A stretch of DNA of 44,724 nucleotides from Peptostreptococcus canis. GTDB taxonomy: Bacteria > Bacillota > Clostridia > Peptostreptococcales > Peptostreptococcaceae. Location: positions 919-45,642 of the forward strand of contig NZ_JABGBW010000010.1 in the NCBI RefSeq assembly GCF_014229965.1, written 5' to 3'. The position numbers and the translations under genes were made by a program. The notes beneath the pieces are model-generated. The model did not search any database and was not told the origin of the DNA. It saw only the letters and a program-made list of their open reading frames with translations. This document shows positions 34,296 to 44,690 of the stretch, piece by piece (position 1 is the stretch's first letter; each line of letters starts with the position of its first letter).

Positions 34296-35018
34296 CTACT
34301 TAATCACCGATTCTATTTCTTTCACTATTTCATCCGCTGCCTTATTTGGTTTTTCCGCTTTTGTAATAGGTCTGCCAACCACCAAAACAGTAGCACCGTT
34401 TTTTATTGCGTCACTTGGAGTTACCACTCTTTTTTGATCTCCAACTTCGGCAGTTTTTGGTCTAATGCCGGGGCAAACAGTAATAAAATCATCTCCACAA
34501 GCTTTTACTATTTTGCTGACTTCTCTTGCTGAACAAACTACTCCATCAAGTCCCGCTTCTTTTGCTAGTTTTGCTCTCTTTATTGCCGTTTCTTCAGTTG
34601 AAAGACTACATCCTATATCACTCAAATCACTATCACTCAAAGACGTTAATACTGTAACTCCAACTATCAGAGGCCTTTCTATACCCAATCTTTCAGCTTC
34701 CTCTTTTGCTGCAAGAGCACATTGTCTCATTCCCTCCATATCAGAAACATGTATTGTCATTAACCATACACCATCTTTTACTGCAGCTTTTACTGCAGAT
34801 TTCATAGTATTAGGAATATCATGAAACTTTAGGTCTAAAAAAATCTTTTTTCCTTTAGATTTCAAATAATCAACTGTTTTACCTCTAGATGAAATATAAT
34901 TTTCCAAGCCAACCTTATATATCTCTACACTATTTTCAAGTGAGTCAATTAGCTCTACCGCTTTTTCATATTCATCAGTATCAATAGCTACTATCAATTT
35001 TTCCTTACCACTTACCAT
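34296..35018 (-). CDS. pyrF: orotidine 5'-phosphate decarboxylase
   Basis: A 240-residue TIM-barrel enzyme that decarboxylates OMP to UMP, the last step of de novo pyrimidine synthesis. The catalytic Lys-Asp array is in IFLDLKFHDIPNTMKSAV (about residues 59-76), and the phosphate-binding segment is VTPSDAIKNGATVLVVGRPITKA near the C-terminus. Start follows AGAAGGAG. First gene of the leftward pyrF-carA-carB operon, preceded by a PyrR-type attenuator. Other pyr genes are not in this window. Confidence 0.96.
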   Translation of the reverse strand: MVSGKEKLIVAIDTDEYEKAVELIDSLENSVEIYKVGLENYISSRGKTVDYLKSKGKKIFLDLKFHDIPNTMKSAVKAAVKDGVWLMTIHVSDMEGMRQCALAAKEEAERLGIERPLIVGVTVLTSLSDSDLSDIGCSLSTEETAIKRAKLAKEAGLDGVVCSAREVSKIVKACGDDFITVCPGIRPKTAEVGDQKRVVTPSDAIKNGATVLVVGRPITKAEKPNKAADEIVKEIESVIK

Positions 35019-35062
35019 TTTAAGCTCCTTCTGATTAAGCCTGATGTGTTGATAAAAACATA

Positions 35063-35091
35063 AAAAATCCTTATACCAGAGGTATAAGGAC
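35063..35091 (-). terminator. attenuator terminator in the pyr leader
   Basis: On the minus strand TCCTTATACC pairs perfectly with GGTATAAGGA around a three-base loop and is followed by six T. It lies 45 bases before pyrF, inside the leader. Its 5' arm can alternatively pair with GGTAAGG at the 3' side of the PyrR-type hairpin (35151-35157), forming an antiterminator. Confidence 0.85.
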
Positions 35092-35155
35092 GTAATTTTT
35101 GTACCATCAATAAAAGTTTTACTAAAACTAAAACTTCAATTATTATATATCCTTA

Positions 35156-35173
35156 CCAGTCTCTCTGGACTAG
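35156..35173 (-). promoter_or_regulatory. PyrR-binding anti-antiterminator hairpin
   Basis: On the minus strand CTAGTC-CAGAGA-GACTGG forms a six-bp stem with a CAGAGA hexaloop and reads AGTCCAGAGAGACTGGTAAG in context, very close to the PyrR-binding consensus. PyrR with bound UMP would stabilise this hairpin, free the terminator and switch off pyrF-carA-carB when pyrimidines are plentiful. The mechanism is known from Bacillus; PyrR itself is not encoded in the window. Confidence 0.85.
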
Positions 35174-35209
35174 CTTAAAAGACTTAATCTATTTTATTTT
35201 TTGTGTACC

Positions 35210-35227
35210 ATTGCGTCTCTGCACAAT
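35210..35227 (-). promoter_or_regulatory. second CAGAGA hexaloop hairpin in the pyr leader
   Basis: On the minus strand ATTGTG-CAGAGA-CGCAAT forms a stem with one G-U pair and the same hexaloop as the PyrR hairpin downstream, and is likewise followed by TGGTA. It lacks the consensus TC before the loop and has no terminator of its own, so it may be a decayed or auxiliary PyrR site. Confidence 0.4.
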
Positions 35228-35249
35228 CCTTCTCATACACCTGTAGAAT

Positions 35250-35278
35250 ATAATATCACAATTTTTTCTATTTTTCAA
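35250..35278 (-). promoter_or_regulatory. promoter of the pyrF-carA-carB operon
   Basis: On the minus strand this is TTGAAA, 17 bases and TATTAT. Transcription would start near 35242, giving a leader of about 220 bases that includes both hexaloop hairpins and the attenuator terminator. It lies about 20 bases downstream of the stop codon of the DUF2974 gene. Confidence 0.7.
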
Positions 35279-35298
35279 TAGAATATAATAGCGAGTTA

Positions 35299-36429
35299 CT
35301 ATAATTCTCTCAAAAATCTTTTTCTATTTTTCTTTTTCCTTTCTTGACTTTTTATTATTTGCGAACCACTCTTTACAAATTGACTAATCATTTTTAACAT
35401 AAGTTCTCGCTTTTCAGGCTCTAAATCTGACATTTCCATTAATATTTTAATAGCCACTTTTAATCTTTTATTTGATATTTCACTTATCCTTTTTGCTTTT
35501 GTAGTCTTTATTATTAATTCATAAAACTCATCTACAAACGCAGCTTTTTCTTCATCACTTGTATTTTCTAGCCAGTGTTTCAATGTTTTATCAATGAAAA
35601 CTATATCCTTTGTTAACCTTTTTTCTTCAACAAATTTATTTCCCTTAACTTCCCAATTAAATCCGTCGTGTTGAATAAATCCTGTTGAACCTATTGCATT
35701 TATAAGTTTTCTATTTTCATTATCCTTCATTAAAATTCCCACAACAGAACTTTTAGGCATTATTTTTTTTACTTTTTTTACAGTTTTTTTATACTTGGAT
35801 GAAATTACCACTTCACTTGAAAATCCCGGACCATCATTATTATAGACTATTTCAACTCTGTTTATATTTTTATCATCTAAACCCATAACTGAATAAACTG
35901 CAAAATTGCCACCTTTTGAATGACCACCTACAAATATTTTTTCTTTTTTGTATTTTTTCATAATACTTCTTAAATATTTGGCTGAATATTCTTGTCCATA
36001 AATGGATGTGGAAAAACTCATATTAAAATCTTCCTTAAATCCCACAAGAGTATCATCGGTTCCTCTAAATGCAATGTATATAGAATCATCTTTGAATTTA
36101 AAACACATTGCACAAAACTGAACTTCTTTTATTTCATCAAATTTACTTATAAAATCAGATACTACGACTTTTCTAAATCTATTTGTATTAGAAGCCTTCC
36201 TCAACAATCCCTCTATCCTTGTTATAAGACTTGTCGATTTTCTTTCTTTTTCATTTAGTGTATCATTTTGAAAATATCTATTTGCTACTTCTTCTAAAGT
36301 CGACCCTCCTGAAGTATTTATATTTAAATAAGACAATTCACAAAAAATCAAATTATCTACTTCGTTAATTTCATCTTGTTCAAATGTCAAATCTCCTCGC
36401 CAATTTAAATAATCCATTATATTATCCAT
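35299..36429 (-). CDS. DUF2974 (Mbeg1-like) alpha/beta hydrolase
   Basis: A 376-residue protein of the DUF2974 family, lipase-like alpha/beta hydrolases without a signal peptide. The nucleophile elbow is FVGGHSKGGNFAVY, with Ser171 as expected nucleophile, preceded by IAFRGTDDTLVGFKEDF, a lipase class 3-like strand-loop. The N-terminus MDYLNWRGDLTF is typical of the family. Possible later catalytic residues are Asp in YNNDGPGF and a His in IQHDGFNWEV. The C-terminal 100 residues are basic (ERKKKNRKRFLREL). Substrate unknown; homologues are annotated as putative lipases. The ATG at 36429 is nine bases after AAAGG. The gene is 54 bases or more from its neighbours and no promoter was pinned down. 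Confidence 0.8.
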   Translation of the reverse strand: MDNIMDYLNWRGDLTFEQDEINEVDNLIFCELSYLNINTSGGSTLEEVANRYFQNDTLNEKERKSTSLITRIEGLLRKASNTNRFRKVVVSDFISKFDEIKEVQFCAMCFKFKDDSIYIAFRGTDDTLVGFKEDFNMSFSTSIYGQEYSAKYLRSIMKKYKKEKIFVGGHSKGGNFAVYSVMGLDDKNINRVEIVYNNDGPGFSSEVVISSKYKKTVKKVKKIMPKSSVVGILMKDNENRKLINAIGSTGFIQHDGFNWEVKGNKFVEEKRLTKDIVFIDKTLKHWLENTSDEEKAAFVDEFYELIIKTTKAKRISEISNKRLKVAIKILMEMSDLEPEKRELMLKMISQFVKSGSQIIKSQERKKKNRKRFLREL

Positions 36430-36491
36430 AATTATCAACCTTTCATTAGATAAAACCGGAAATACGTCTACAAATACATTTTATAAAAATT

Positions 36492-36932
36492 CTATAAATC
36501 AAATATCATTTGATTATATTCTAACTTGTCAAATCCCATTTTGTTATATAGTTCAATGGCTCTTGTATTAGATGGAGAAACCTCCAGCCTAAATCTAACA
36601 GCTTCTGGATTGTTATTCATTATATAGTTAAAATATTTTTTAGCAATCCCTTTACTTCTGTATTCTTTTTGAATATATAAGTCCTCTAGTTGAACAGTTA
36701 TACCTGCTACCTCAGAAGCATAGTAACTTGTAGTAATACCAAATCCTACCAAATTACCCTCATAATAAACTTCTAACCCTTTAACAAGATAATTTTGGGA
36801 TATTATATCATCCAGTAGTTTTTTTATTGTTTTAAATGGTATTGGATGAGCTACTGCATCAGATGTATAAAACTCTGACATCATATCTAGTAATTCATCA
36901 TACCTTTCTTTGCTAAATGTCTTAAAATTCAT
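36492..36932 (-). CDS. GNAT-family N-acetyltransferase
   Basis: A 146-residue GNAT acetyltransferase. The acetyl-CoA pyrophosphate loop is in LEDLYIQKEYRSKGIAKKYFNYI (motif A, QxxRSKGIAK, about 89-99), with RLEVSPSNTRAIELYNKMGF as motif B near the C-terminus. The substrate cannot be inferred. The ATG at 36932 is six bases after AGGAGG. It follows rpoC in the same direction, with the rpoC terminator between them. Confidence 0.88.
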   Translation of the reverse strand: MNFKTFSKERYDELLDMMSEFYTSDAVAHPIPFKTIKKLLDDIISQNYLVKGLEVYYEGNLVGFGITTSYYASEVAGITVQLEDLYIQKEYRSKGIAKKYFNYIMNNNPEAVRFRLEVSPSNTRAIELYNKMGFDKLEYNQMIFDL

Positions 36933-36984
36933 TTTATACCTCCTCATAAATATTTATGACTTTTCATAAAATATAAAATATTAA

Positions 36985-37016
36985 TATAAGACGCCGTAAA
37001 ATTACAGCGCCTTATA
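36985..37016 (-). terminator. terminator of rpoC
   Basis: The minus-strand RNA can form a 15-bp stem (TATAAGGCGCTGTAA with TTACGGCGTCTTATA, two G-U pairs) with a minimal loop, followed by an AT-rich tract. It begins 14 bases after the rpoC stop codon. The U tract is weak, so some read-through into the acetyltransferase gene is possible. Confidence 0.65.
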
Positions 37017-37030
37017 GTTTTTATTTTTTA

Positions 37031-40000
37031 TTAATATTGTTCATCTTCTACAACTTCTTTTTCTATTGCTATATTTCTATACTTCTTCATACCCGTACCT
37101 GCTGGTATTAGTTTACCAAGAATTACATTTTCCTTCAAACCTATCAAATGATCTTCTTTACCTTTGATAGCAGCATCTGTAAGTACTCTTGTTGTTTCTT
37201 GGAATGAAGCTGCTGAAAGGAATGATTCTGTAGCAAGAGAAGCTTTAGTAATACCAAGTAGCACCCTCTTTGCTGTGGCAGGTCTTTCTCCTCTTTCAAT
37301 AGCTTCTTCATTACACTTATTATAGTTTAGAACATCTTCATAACCACCAGGTAATAAATCTGTATCTCCAGGATCTTCAACTTTAACTTTTGAAAGCATC
37401 TGTCTTACTATAACCTCTATGTGCTTATCATTAATATCAACACCTTGTAATCTATAGACTCTCTGTACTTCTTTGACAATATAGTCTTGAACTCCGCCTA
37501 TACCATTAACTCTAACTATATCATGAGGATTTATAGATCCTTGTGTAAGTGGTTCTCCTGCCTTAACAAAAGCACCGTTTTTAACTCTTATTCTAGAACC
37601 ATAAGGAATTTGATATACTTCTGCTTCACCATCCTGTGGCGTTACTATCACTTCTTTTCTCTTTCCTGTTTCATCTATTTCTACAGTACCGGAAATTTCA
37701 CTGATAACAGCAAGCCCTTTTGGTTTACGTGCTTCAAAAAGCTCTTCGACTCTAGGAAGCCCCTGAGTAATATCTCCACCGGCTACTCCACCAGTATGGA
37801 ATGTACGCATTGTAAGCTGTGTACCGGGCTCACCGATAGACTGAGCAGCAATTATACCTATTGCTTCACCTATATTGACAGGTTTACCTGTCGCAAGGTT
37901 TCTACCATAACACTTAGCACAAACGCCATGTTCTGTCTTACAATTAAGCACAGTTCTTATATGAACTTTTTCAATTCCGGCTTCAACTATCTTATCTGCA
38001 TCATCTTCAAGTATCATTTGATCTGCTTCTACGATTACTTCTCCTGTTTCCGGATGAACAATTGAATCTATAGTATATCTACCTATAATTCTGTCTCTTA
38101 GTTCTTCTATTACTTCATTTCCATCTTTTATTGCAAATATTTCTGTAGTTTCAGTAGTACCACAGTCTACATCTCTTACAATAACGTCTTGGCTGACATC
38201 TACAAGTCTTCTTGTTAGATAACCCGAATCGGCAGTACGAAGAGCTGTATCGGCAAGTCCTTTTCTGGCACCATGCGAAGATGTAAAGTATTCCATTACT
38301 GAAAGACCTTCACGGAAATTAGACTTAACCGGTATTTCGACTGTTTTACCGGATGCATTGGCCATAAGTCCACGCATACCTGCAAGCTGTCTTATCTGGT
38401 TTTTAGAACCTCTGGCCCCTGAATGTGCCATTATAAATATGTTATTCATTCTGTCCAAGCCATCCATAAGGGCTTCAGTTACCTTATCAGTTGTTATAGT
38501 CCAAGTCTCAATAACTTTTTCATATCTTTCTTCATTTGAAATAAGACCTCTTCTATAAGCCTTTTCATACTTATCTACCAAATCTTCGGCTTCTTTTAAA
38601 TAAGTATACTTAGCTTCCGGTATATCCATATCTGCAACCGCAACTGTTATACCACCAACAGTTGAGTACTTATATCCCATTCCCTTAACATAGTCAAGTA
38701 ATTCAGCAGTCTTTGTATTTCCATGCTTTCTAAAGCATTTATCTATTATCTTTCCTAACTTTTTCTTATCTGCCAGGAAGTCCACTTCTAAACTAAATGG
38801 ATCTTTTTCCCTATCTACAAATCCTAAGTCCTGAGGGATACCTTCATTAAATATAAATCTACCAACAGTACTTTCTATCATCTGACTTCTTCCATCTTCT
38901 AAAGTCTTTCTCATCTTTACAAGAGCATGTAATTCGACTTTATGATTGAAATATGATAACAGTAATTCATTATAATCCTTAAATACTGAACCCGTTCCTT
39001 TTGCTCCTTCCTGAGCTTCTATTGTCAAGTAATATGAGCCAAGAACCATATCCTGAGAAGGAGTGGTAATAGGAGCACCGTCTTTTGGAGCAAGTATATT
39101 GTTTACAGACAACATCAAATATCTTGCCTCTGCCTGTGCTTCTACTGACAATGGAACATGGACTGCCATCTGGTCTCCATCAAAGTCCGCATTATACGCT
39201 GTACAAACTAATGGATGAAGTTTTATAGCTTTACCTTCTACCAATACCGGTTCAAACGCCTGAATACCTAATCTATGTAGAGTAGGTGCACGGTTAAGCA
39301 ATACCGGATGACTCTTTATAACCTCTTCAAGTACATCCCAAACTTCAGGTTTAACTTTTTCTACTATTGTTTTTGCACTTTTAATATTATGCGCATATCC
39401 TTTTTTAACCAATTTGTCCATTACAAAAGGCTTAAATAATTCTAATGCCATTTTCTTCGGAAGACCGCATTGATAAAATTTCAACTCCGGACCAACAACA
39501 ATAACTGAACGCCCTGAATAGTCGACTCTCTTACCAAGCAGATTCTGTCTAAAACGCCCTTGCTTTCCTTTTAGCATATCAGATAATGATTTCAAAGGTC
39601 TATTTCCCGGACCTGTAACCGGTCTACCTCTTCTGCCATTATCAATAAGCGCATCTACAGCTTCTTGAAGCATTCTTTTTTCATTTCTAACAATGATTTC
39701 CGGAGCTCCTAATTCAAGAAGTCTCTTCAATCTATTATTTCTATTTATTACTCTTCTGTACAAATCATTCAAATCAGATGTGGCAAATCTACCTCCATCC
39801 AACTGAACCATAGGTCTAAGATCAGGAGGAATTACCGGAATAGCTTCTAATATCATCCATTCTGGCTTATTTCCTGATTTTTTAAATGCCTCCACTACTT
39901 CCAATCTTCTAATAGTTCTTACTCTTTTCTGTCCTGTTGCATCTTTTAAATCGGCTCTAAGTTCAGCAGACTGAGCATCTAAATCTATCTTCTCTAATAA

Positions 40001-40531
40001 CTTTTTGATGGCTTCGGCACCGATTCCTACTTCAAAACTATGTCCATATTTTTCAATATTGGCTCTGTATTCTCTTTCAGTAAGTACCTGTTTATATGCC
40101 AACCCTGTTTCACCCGGCTCTATTACTACATAAGATGCAAAATAAAGTACTTTTTCCAAAGATCTTGGTGACATATCCAACAAAAGACCCATTCTTGATG
40201 GTATTCCTTTAAAATACCATATATGAGACATAGGAGCAGCAAGTTCTATATGCCCCATTCTCTCTCTTCTTACTTTGGCTTTTGTGACTTCAACTCCACA
40301 TCTATCACAAACAACACCTTTATATCTTACTCTTCTGTATTTACCACAATGGCATTCCCAGTCTTTTGTAGGTCCAAATATTTTTTCACAAAATAGGCCT
40401 TCTTTTTCTGGTTTTAATGTTCTATAGTTTATTGTTTCTGGTTTTTTTACTTCTCCCCTAGACCACTGTCTAATTCTTTCCGGAGAAGCCAATCCTATTT
40501 TTATCGACTCAAAATTGTTTAATTCAAACAA
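37031..40531 (-). CDS. rpoC: DNA-directed RNA polymerase, beta' subunit
   Basis: A 1166-residue beta' subunit. The N-terminal zinc ribbon is [19 protein letters not shown] (about 60-78). The catalytic magnesium motif is [17 protein letters not shown] (about 443-459). A second zinc site includes [18 protein letters not shown], and the bridge-helix and trigger-loop region around [19 protein letters not shown] is intact. Length fits Firmicutes, without the large insertion of Proteobacteria. The start codon is TTG, seven bases after GGGAGA, aligned with the usual MFELNNFE N-terminus. It follows rpoB by 142 bases with a hairpin between them. Confidence 0.98.
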   Translation of the reverse strand: MFELNNFESIKIGLASPERIRQWSRGEVKKPETINYRTLKPEKEGLFCEKIFGPTKDWECHCGKYRRVRYKGVVCDRCGVEVTKAKVRRERMGHIELAAPMSHIWYFKGIPSRMGLLLDMSPRSLEKVLYFASYVVIEPGETGLAYKQVLTEREYRANIEKYGHSFEVGIGAEAIKKLLEKIDLDAQSAELRADLKDATGQKRVRTIRRLEVVEAFKKSGNKPEWMILEAIPVIPPDLRPMVQLDGGRFATSDLNDLYRRVINRNNRLKRLLELGAPEIIVRNEKRMLQEAVDALIDNGRRGRPVTGPGNRPLKSLSDMLKGKQGRFRQNLLGKRVDYSGRSVIVVGPELKFYQCGLPKKMALELFKPFVMDKLVKKGYAHNIKSAKTIVEKVKPEVWDVLEEVIKSHPVLLNRAPTLHRLGIQAFEPVLVEGKAIKLHPLVCTAYNADFDGDQMAVHVPLSVEAQAEARYLMLSVNNILAPKDGAPITTPSQDMVLGSYYLTIEAQEGAKGTGSVFKDYNELLLSYFNHKVELHALVKMRKTLEDGRSQMIESTVGRFIFNEGIPQDLGFVDREKDPFSLEVDFLADKKKLGKIIDKCFRKHGNTKTAELLDYVKGMGYKYSTVGGITVAVADMDIPEAKYTYLKEAEDLVDKYEKAYRRGLISNEERYEKVIETWTITTDKVTEALMDGLDRMNNIFIMAHSGARGSKNQIRQLAGMRGLMANASGKTVEIPVKSNFREGLSVMEYFTSSHGARKGLADTALRTADSGYLTRRLVDVSQDVIVRDVDCGTTETTEIFAIKDGNEVIEELRDRIIGRYTIDSIVHPETGEVIVEADQMILEDDADKIVEAGIEKVHIRTVLNCKTEHGVCAKCYGRNLATGKPVNIGEAIGIIAAQSIGEPGTQLTMRTFHTGGVAGGDITQGLPRVEELFEARKPKGLAVISEISGTVEIDETGKRKEVIVTPQDGEAEVYQIPYGSRIRVKNGAFVKAGEPLTQGSINPHDIVRVNGIGGVQDYIVKEVQRVYRLQGVDINDKHIEVIVRQMLSKVKVEDPGDTDLLPGGYEDVLNYNKCNEEAIERGERPATAKRVLLGITKASLATESFLSAASFQETTRVLTDAAIKGKEDHLIGLKENVILGKLIPAGTGMKKYRNIAIEKEVVEDEQY

Positions 40532-40575
40532 GGAGTTCTCTCCCTTCTTTTGATACTTATATAATTAACTGCTTT

Positions 40576-40603
40576 CCTAGTTCTCAAATATATGAGAACT
40601 AGG
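40576..40603 (-). promoter_or_regulatory. hairpin between rpoB and rpoC
   Basis: CCTAGTTCTCA (40576-40586) pairs perfectly with TGAGAACTAGG (40593-40603) around a six-base loop. On the minus strand, in which rpoB-rpoC is transcribed, no T tract follows, so it is unlikely to be a terminator in that direction. An RNase processing or stability element is more likely. Confidence 0.55.
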
Positions 40604-40673
40604 AGCTTTTTCCTTCTACCCTTTAATTCGCCTTTGATATATACTTTCTAATTAGAATTATTATGTAAGACTA

Positions 40674-43600
40674 TTAATATTCTTCATCTTCATCATAATC
40701 GTCTACTTCATCTTCAAACTCATCGATGTCATCTTCAAAGTTTTCTATTTCATCCTCATCAAATGAATTGTCATCATTATCATTGAATTCGTCATCTTCA
40801 ACTTCTTCTATCATATGAGTATCTTCAATATCTTCAGGAACAATCTGTTCAATCTTGAATTCCTCAATACCTTCTTCATCAACAGATTCTTTTATATCTA
40901 TTGGTGTACCATCTTGATCTAAAGCACTAACATCCAGGCATAGAGACTGAAGTTCTTTCATTAATACTCTAAATGATTCAGGCATTCCCGGTTCAGGTAT
41001 ATTTTCACCCTTAACTATAGCCTCATAAGTTTCAACTCTACCTTTAACATCATCCGATTTAACCGTCAATATTTCTTGAAGAATATGTGAAGCACCATAA
41101 GCTTCCAAAGCCCAAACTTCCATTTCCCCAAATCTCTGGCCACCAAACTGTGCTTTACCTCCCAGAGGCTGCTGAGTTACTAACGAGTACGGTCCTGTAC
41201 TTCTAGCGTGTAGTTTGTCGTCAACAAGATGATGTAACTTCAAGTAATACATATAACCAACAGTAATTCTGTTATCAAAAGTTTCTCCAGTACGTCCATC
41301 AAATAGTTTTAACTTACCATCTCTTGGATATCCCGCTAATTCCAGAGCATCCATTATGTCATACTCATTTGCACCATCAAATACTGAAGTAGCAACATAC
41401 CAGCCAAGTCTCTTAGCAGCAAGTCCTAAGTGAACTTCAAGTACCTGACCTATATTCATACGAGAAGGTATACCCTGAGGATTAAGTACTATATCCATTG
41501 GAGTTCCATCTTCCATAAATGGCATATCTTCCTCAGGTAACACTCTGGAAATAACCCCTTTATTACCATGACGGCCGGCCATTTTATCTCCGACTTTTAT
41601 TTTTCTCTTCTTAGCTATATAGCATCTTACTAATTCGTTTACACCTGGAGATAAATCATCTCCATTTTCTCTCGTAAATATTTTTATATCTACTATGATA
41701 CCGGATTCTCCATGTGGCACTTTTAAAGAAGTATCTCTTACCTCTCTGGCTTTTTCACCAAAAATAGCTCTTAAAAGCCTTTCTTCTGCAGTAAGTTCAG
41801 TTTCTCCCTTAGGTGTAACTTTACCAACAAGTATATCTCCGGAATCAACCTCTGCACCTATTCTTATGATACCTCTTTCATCAAGATTTTTTATAGCATT
41901 TTCACCAACATTAGGTATATCTCTGGTAATTTCTTCCGGTCCTAATTTAGTATCTCTTGCTTCACATTCATACTCCTCAATATGGATAGTAGACAATCTG
42001 TCTTCTTTTATAAGTCTTTCATTAATCAGAACCGCATCTTCATAGTTATAGCCTTCCCAAGTCATGAAAGCAATTAAACAGTTTCTTCCAAGAGCAATTT
42101 CTCCAAGATCAGTAGCTGGTCCATCTGCAATTACATCTCCTACTTTAACTTCTTCACCTTTACTTACAATAGGTGTTTGATTCAAGCAGGTACCGGAGTT
42201 TGATCTCTTAAACTTAAGTAATCTATATCTATCTTTATCACCATTGTCTTTTTTTATGATAATTTCATCGGCTGATACTCTGTCAACTACACCATTATTT
42301 TTAGCTACAACAACAGCTCCGGAATCTTTAGCAGCTCTATATTCAATTCCTGTCCCTATAATTGGAGCTTCTCTTCTAACTAGAGGAACAGCCTGACGCT
42401 GCATGTTTGATCCCATCAAAGCTCTATTGGCATCATCATTTTCAAGGAAAGGAATCATAGCAGTAGCAACAGATACAACCTGTTTCGGAGATATATCCAT
42501 ATAATCTACACGATCCTCCGGAACCAATTCAACCGCACCTAAAACAGTTCTACAAATAACTCTATTATTCATAAAACTTCCATCATCATTTAAAGGCTCA
42601 TTAGCCTGAGCTCTTACATACAAATCTTCTTCATCGGCTGTCAAGTAATGAATTTCATCTGTAACAACTTTCTTTTCTTTGTCATACTTTCTGTATGGAG
42701 ATTCAATAAATCCATATTCATTTATCTTTGCATAAGTAGAAAGTGAATTTATAAGACCTATATTTGGACCTTCCGGAGTTTCTATAGGACACATTCTACC
42801 ATAATGTGAGTGGTGAACGTCACGTACCTCAAATCCTGCCCTTTCTCTTGAAAGTCCTCCCGGTCCTAATGCAGATAATCTTCTTTTATGAGTAAGCTCT
42901 GAAAGTGGATTTGTCTGATCCATGAACTGTGATAACTGAGAGCTTCCAAAAAACTCCTTTATAGCCGCAGATACCGGTCTTATATTTACAAGAGCCTGAG
43001 GAGTAATAGTCTCCATATCTTGAACAGTCATTCTTTCTTTTATAACTCTTTCCATTCTCGAAAAACCTATACGTACCTGATTTTGAAGCAATTCACCTAC
43101 ACATCTTATTCTTCTGTTTCCTAAATGGTCAATATCATCTACATTACCTATTCTGTCTTTACCATCTATAATGTAGAATAATCCAAATTCATAACTTATA
43201 GAAGCAATTATGTCATCTAACAGAATGTGCTTTGGAATTAAAGATTTAATATTTGTTCTAATAACTTCTTTTATTTCATTTTCATCCTGATAGCTTTCTA
43301 ATATTTCTTTTAAAGTAGGATAATGAACATTTTCTTTTATATCCAAATCCGAAATATCAAAATCTACATGAGATTTAATGTCTACGAAATTATTTCCTAT
43401 TACTTTTATTTCTCTTTCTTCATCTATTTTTACCCATACAGAATTTATGCCTGAATTCTGGATTGCTTTAGCTACTTCTAAAGAAATTTTTTCATCTTCT
43501 TTTACAAAAACTTCACCAGTTTCTTCATTTACAACATCCCTAGCTGCAATTTTATCCATTATTCTATAACAAAGGGCAAGTTTTTTATTAAATTTATACC

Positions 43601-44414
43601 TACCAACCTTTGCTAAATCATATCTCTTAGGATCGAAAAATAAAGAATTCAGCAATGATGAGGCGCTCTCAACTGTTGGAGGTTCTCCAGGTCTAAGTTT
43701 CTTATAAATCTCTATTAAACCTTCATCAACATTAGTAGTATTATCTTTTTCTAATGTCGCTCTTAGTCTCTCATCTTCACCTAATAAATCTATAATTTCA
43801 GCATCTGAACCTATTCCCAACGCTCTTAAAAGAACTGTAACCGGCTGTTTTCTGGTTCTGTCAACTCTTACAGATATTACTCCTGTAGAATCCGTTTCAT
43901 ATTCCAACCAGGCACCTCTATTTGGTATTACCGTAGAAGATATAAGTCTATTTCCGGTCTTATCTCTTTCTTCCGAATAATATACACCTGGTGATCTTAC
44001 TAACTGTGATACTATGACCCTCTCTGCACCATTTATAATAAACGTTCCTCTGTCAGTCATTAAAGGGAAATCACCCATAAATACTTCCTGTTCCTTTATC
44101 TCGCCAGTTTCCTTATTTATAAGTCTAACTTTTACCTTTAAAGGAGCACAATAAGTAGTATCTCTCTCTTTACATTCTTCAATATCGTATTTAGGCTTTT
44201 CATCTAATGAATAATCTACAAATTCCAATATCAAATTACCAGTGTAATCCTCTATTGGTGAAATATCTGTAAACACTTCTTTTAAGCCTTCTCTTAAAAA
44301 CCAATCATATGAATCCACCTGAATTTCAATAAGATTGGGCACATCAGCTATTTCCTTGATTTTGGAAAAGCTCATTCTTTCTCTTTTTCCAATCGTGACT
44401 GGATGTGGTACCAC
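40674..44414 (-). CDS. rpoB: DNA-directed RNA polymerase, beta subunit
   Basis: A 1246-residue beta subunit. It opens with [16 protein letters not shown] and [15 protein letters not shown]; the rifampicin region is [19 protein letters not shown], then [14 protein letters not shown] without a known resistance change, and the C-terminus contains [18 protein letters not shown]. The last 67 or so residues are extremely acidic (many Asp and Glu, such as [21 protein letters not shown] in part), an extension beyond the usual end. A GTG at 44414 is preferred because GAGGTGA lies five bases upstream; a GTG three codons earlier overlaps it. rplJ-rplL, the normal upstream neighbours, are absent in the 300 bases available. 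Confidence 0.98.
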   Translation of the reverse strand: MVPHPVTIGKRERMSFSKIKEIADVPNLIEIQVDSYDWFLREGLKEVFTDISPIEDYTGNLILEFVDYSLDEKPKYDIEECKERDTTYCAPLKVKVRLINKETGEIKEQEVFMGDFPLMTDRGTFIINGAERVIVSQLVRSPGVYYSEERDKTGNRLISSTVIPNRGAWLEYETDSTGVISVRVDRTRKQPVTVLLRALGIGSDAEIIDLLGEDERLRATLEKDNTTNVDEGLIEIYKKLRPGEPPTVESASSLLNSLFFDPKRYDLAKVGRYKFNKKLALCYRIMDKIAARDVVNEETGEVFVKEDEKISLEVAKAIQNSGINSVWVKIDEEREIKVIGNNFVDIKSHVDFDISDLDIKENVHYPTLKEILESYQDENEIKEVIRTNIKSLIPKHILLDDIIASISYEFGLFYIIDGKDRIGNVDDIDHLGNRRIRCVGELLQNQVRIGFSRMERVIKERMTVQDMETITPQALVNIRPVSAAIKEFFGSSQLSQFMDQTNPLSELTHKRRLSALGPGGLSRERAGFEVRDVHHSHYGRMCPIETPEGPNIGLINSLSTYAKINEYGFIESPYRKYDKEKKVVTDEIHYLTADEEDLYVRAQANEPLNDDGSFMNNRVICRTVLGAVELVPEDRVDYMDISPKQVVSVATAMIPFLENDDANRALMGSNMQRQAVPLVRREAPIIGTGIEYRAAKDSGAVVVAKNNGVVDRVSADEIIIKKDNGDKDRYRLLKFKRSNSGTCLNQTPIVSKGEEVKVGDVIADGPATDLGEIALGRNCLIAFMTWEGYNYEDAVLINERLIKEDRLSTIHIEEYECEARDTKLGPEEITRDIPNVGENAIKNLDERGIIRIGAEVDSGDILVGKVTPKGETELTAEERLLRAIFGEKAREVRDTSLKVPHGESGIIVDIKIFTRENGDDLSPGVNELVRCYIAKKRKIKVGDKMAGRHGNKGVISRVLPEEDMPFMEDGTPMDIVLNPQGIPSRMNIGQVLEVHLGLAAKRLGWYVATSVFDGANEYDIMDALELAGYPRDGKLKLFDGRTGETFDNRITVGYMYYLKLHHLVDDKLHARSTGPYSLVTQQPLGGKAQFGGQRFGEMEVWALEAYGASHILQEILTVKSDDVKGRVETYEAIVKGENIPEPGMPESFRVLMKELQSLCLDVSALDQDGTPIDIKESVDEEGIEEFKIEQIVPEDIEDTHMIEEVEDDEFNDNDDNSFDEDEIENFEDDIDEFEDEVDDYDEDEEY

Positions 44415-44442
44415 AATTTTCACCTCACTAAATTAAATTTTA

Positions 44443-44507
44443 TTGCATTTGTTAATTTATGAGTTCACGATAATAAATCCACCTTGCTTTAGAGTAATTA
44501 AATGCAA
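44443..44507 (-). promoter_or_regulatory. inverted repeat in the rpoB leader
   Basis: TTGCATTT (44443-44450) is exactly complementary to AAATGCAA (44500-44507), a stem that would enclose about 49 bases of the leader some 20 bases before the rpoB binding site. The leader between the promoter and rpoB is about 210 bases long and contains no gene. Structure and role are unproven. Confidence 0.35.
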
Positions 44508-44633
44508 CAGAAATTTACCTTCACAAGCCCACTTTATTTATCGCTATTTACAAAAATATTGCTATTAAAGATATATTTTTTTACCTATCTCTCTTTAAAA
44601 ATAGGCATATTTACACATTTTAAGCAGTATATT

Positions 44634-44662
44634 ATTTTAGCACAATTTTTGTACTTTTTCAA
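44634..44662 (-). promoter_or_regulatory. promoter of rpoB-rpoC
   Basis: On the minus strand this is TTGAAA, 17 bases and TAAAAT with TG one base before the -10. It would start an rpoB-rpoC transcript near 44627, independently of any rplJ-rplL genes. Confidence 0.65.
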
Positions 44663-44690
44663 GTCTTTTATTTTACAATTGTTGTTATTT

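Noticed and set aside
37487-38065. A 192-codon open frame antisense to rpoC
   Set aside because: It lies wholly inside a highly conserved part of rpoC, with no binding site and a Ser, Tyr, Cys-rich composition.
40576-40603. Terminator between rpoB and rpoC
   Set aside because: In the direction of transcription no T tract follows the stem; the T run lies on the other side and would only serve plus-strand transcription, where there is no gene.
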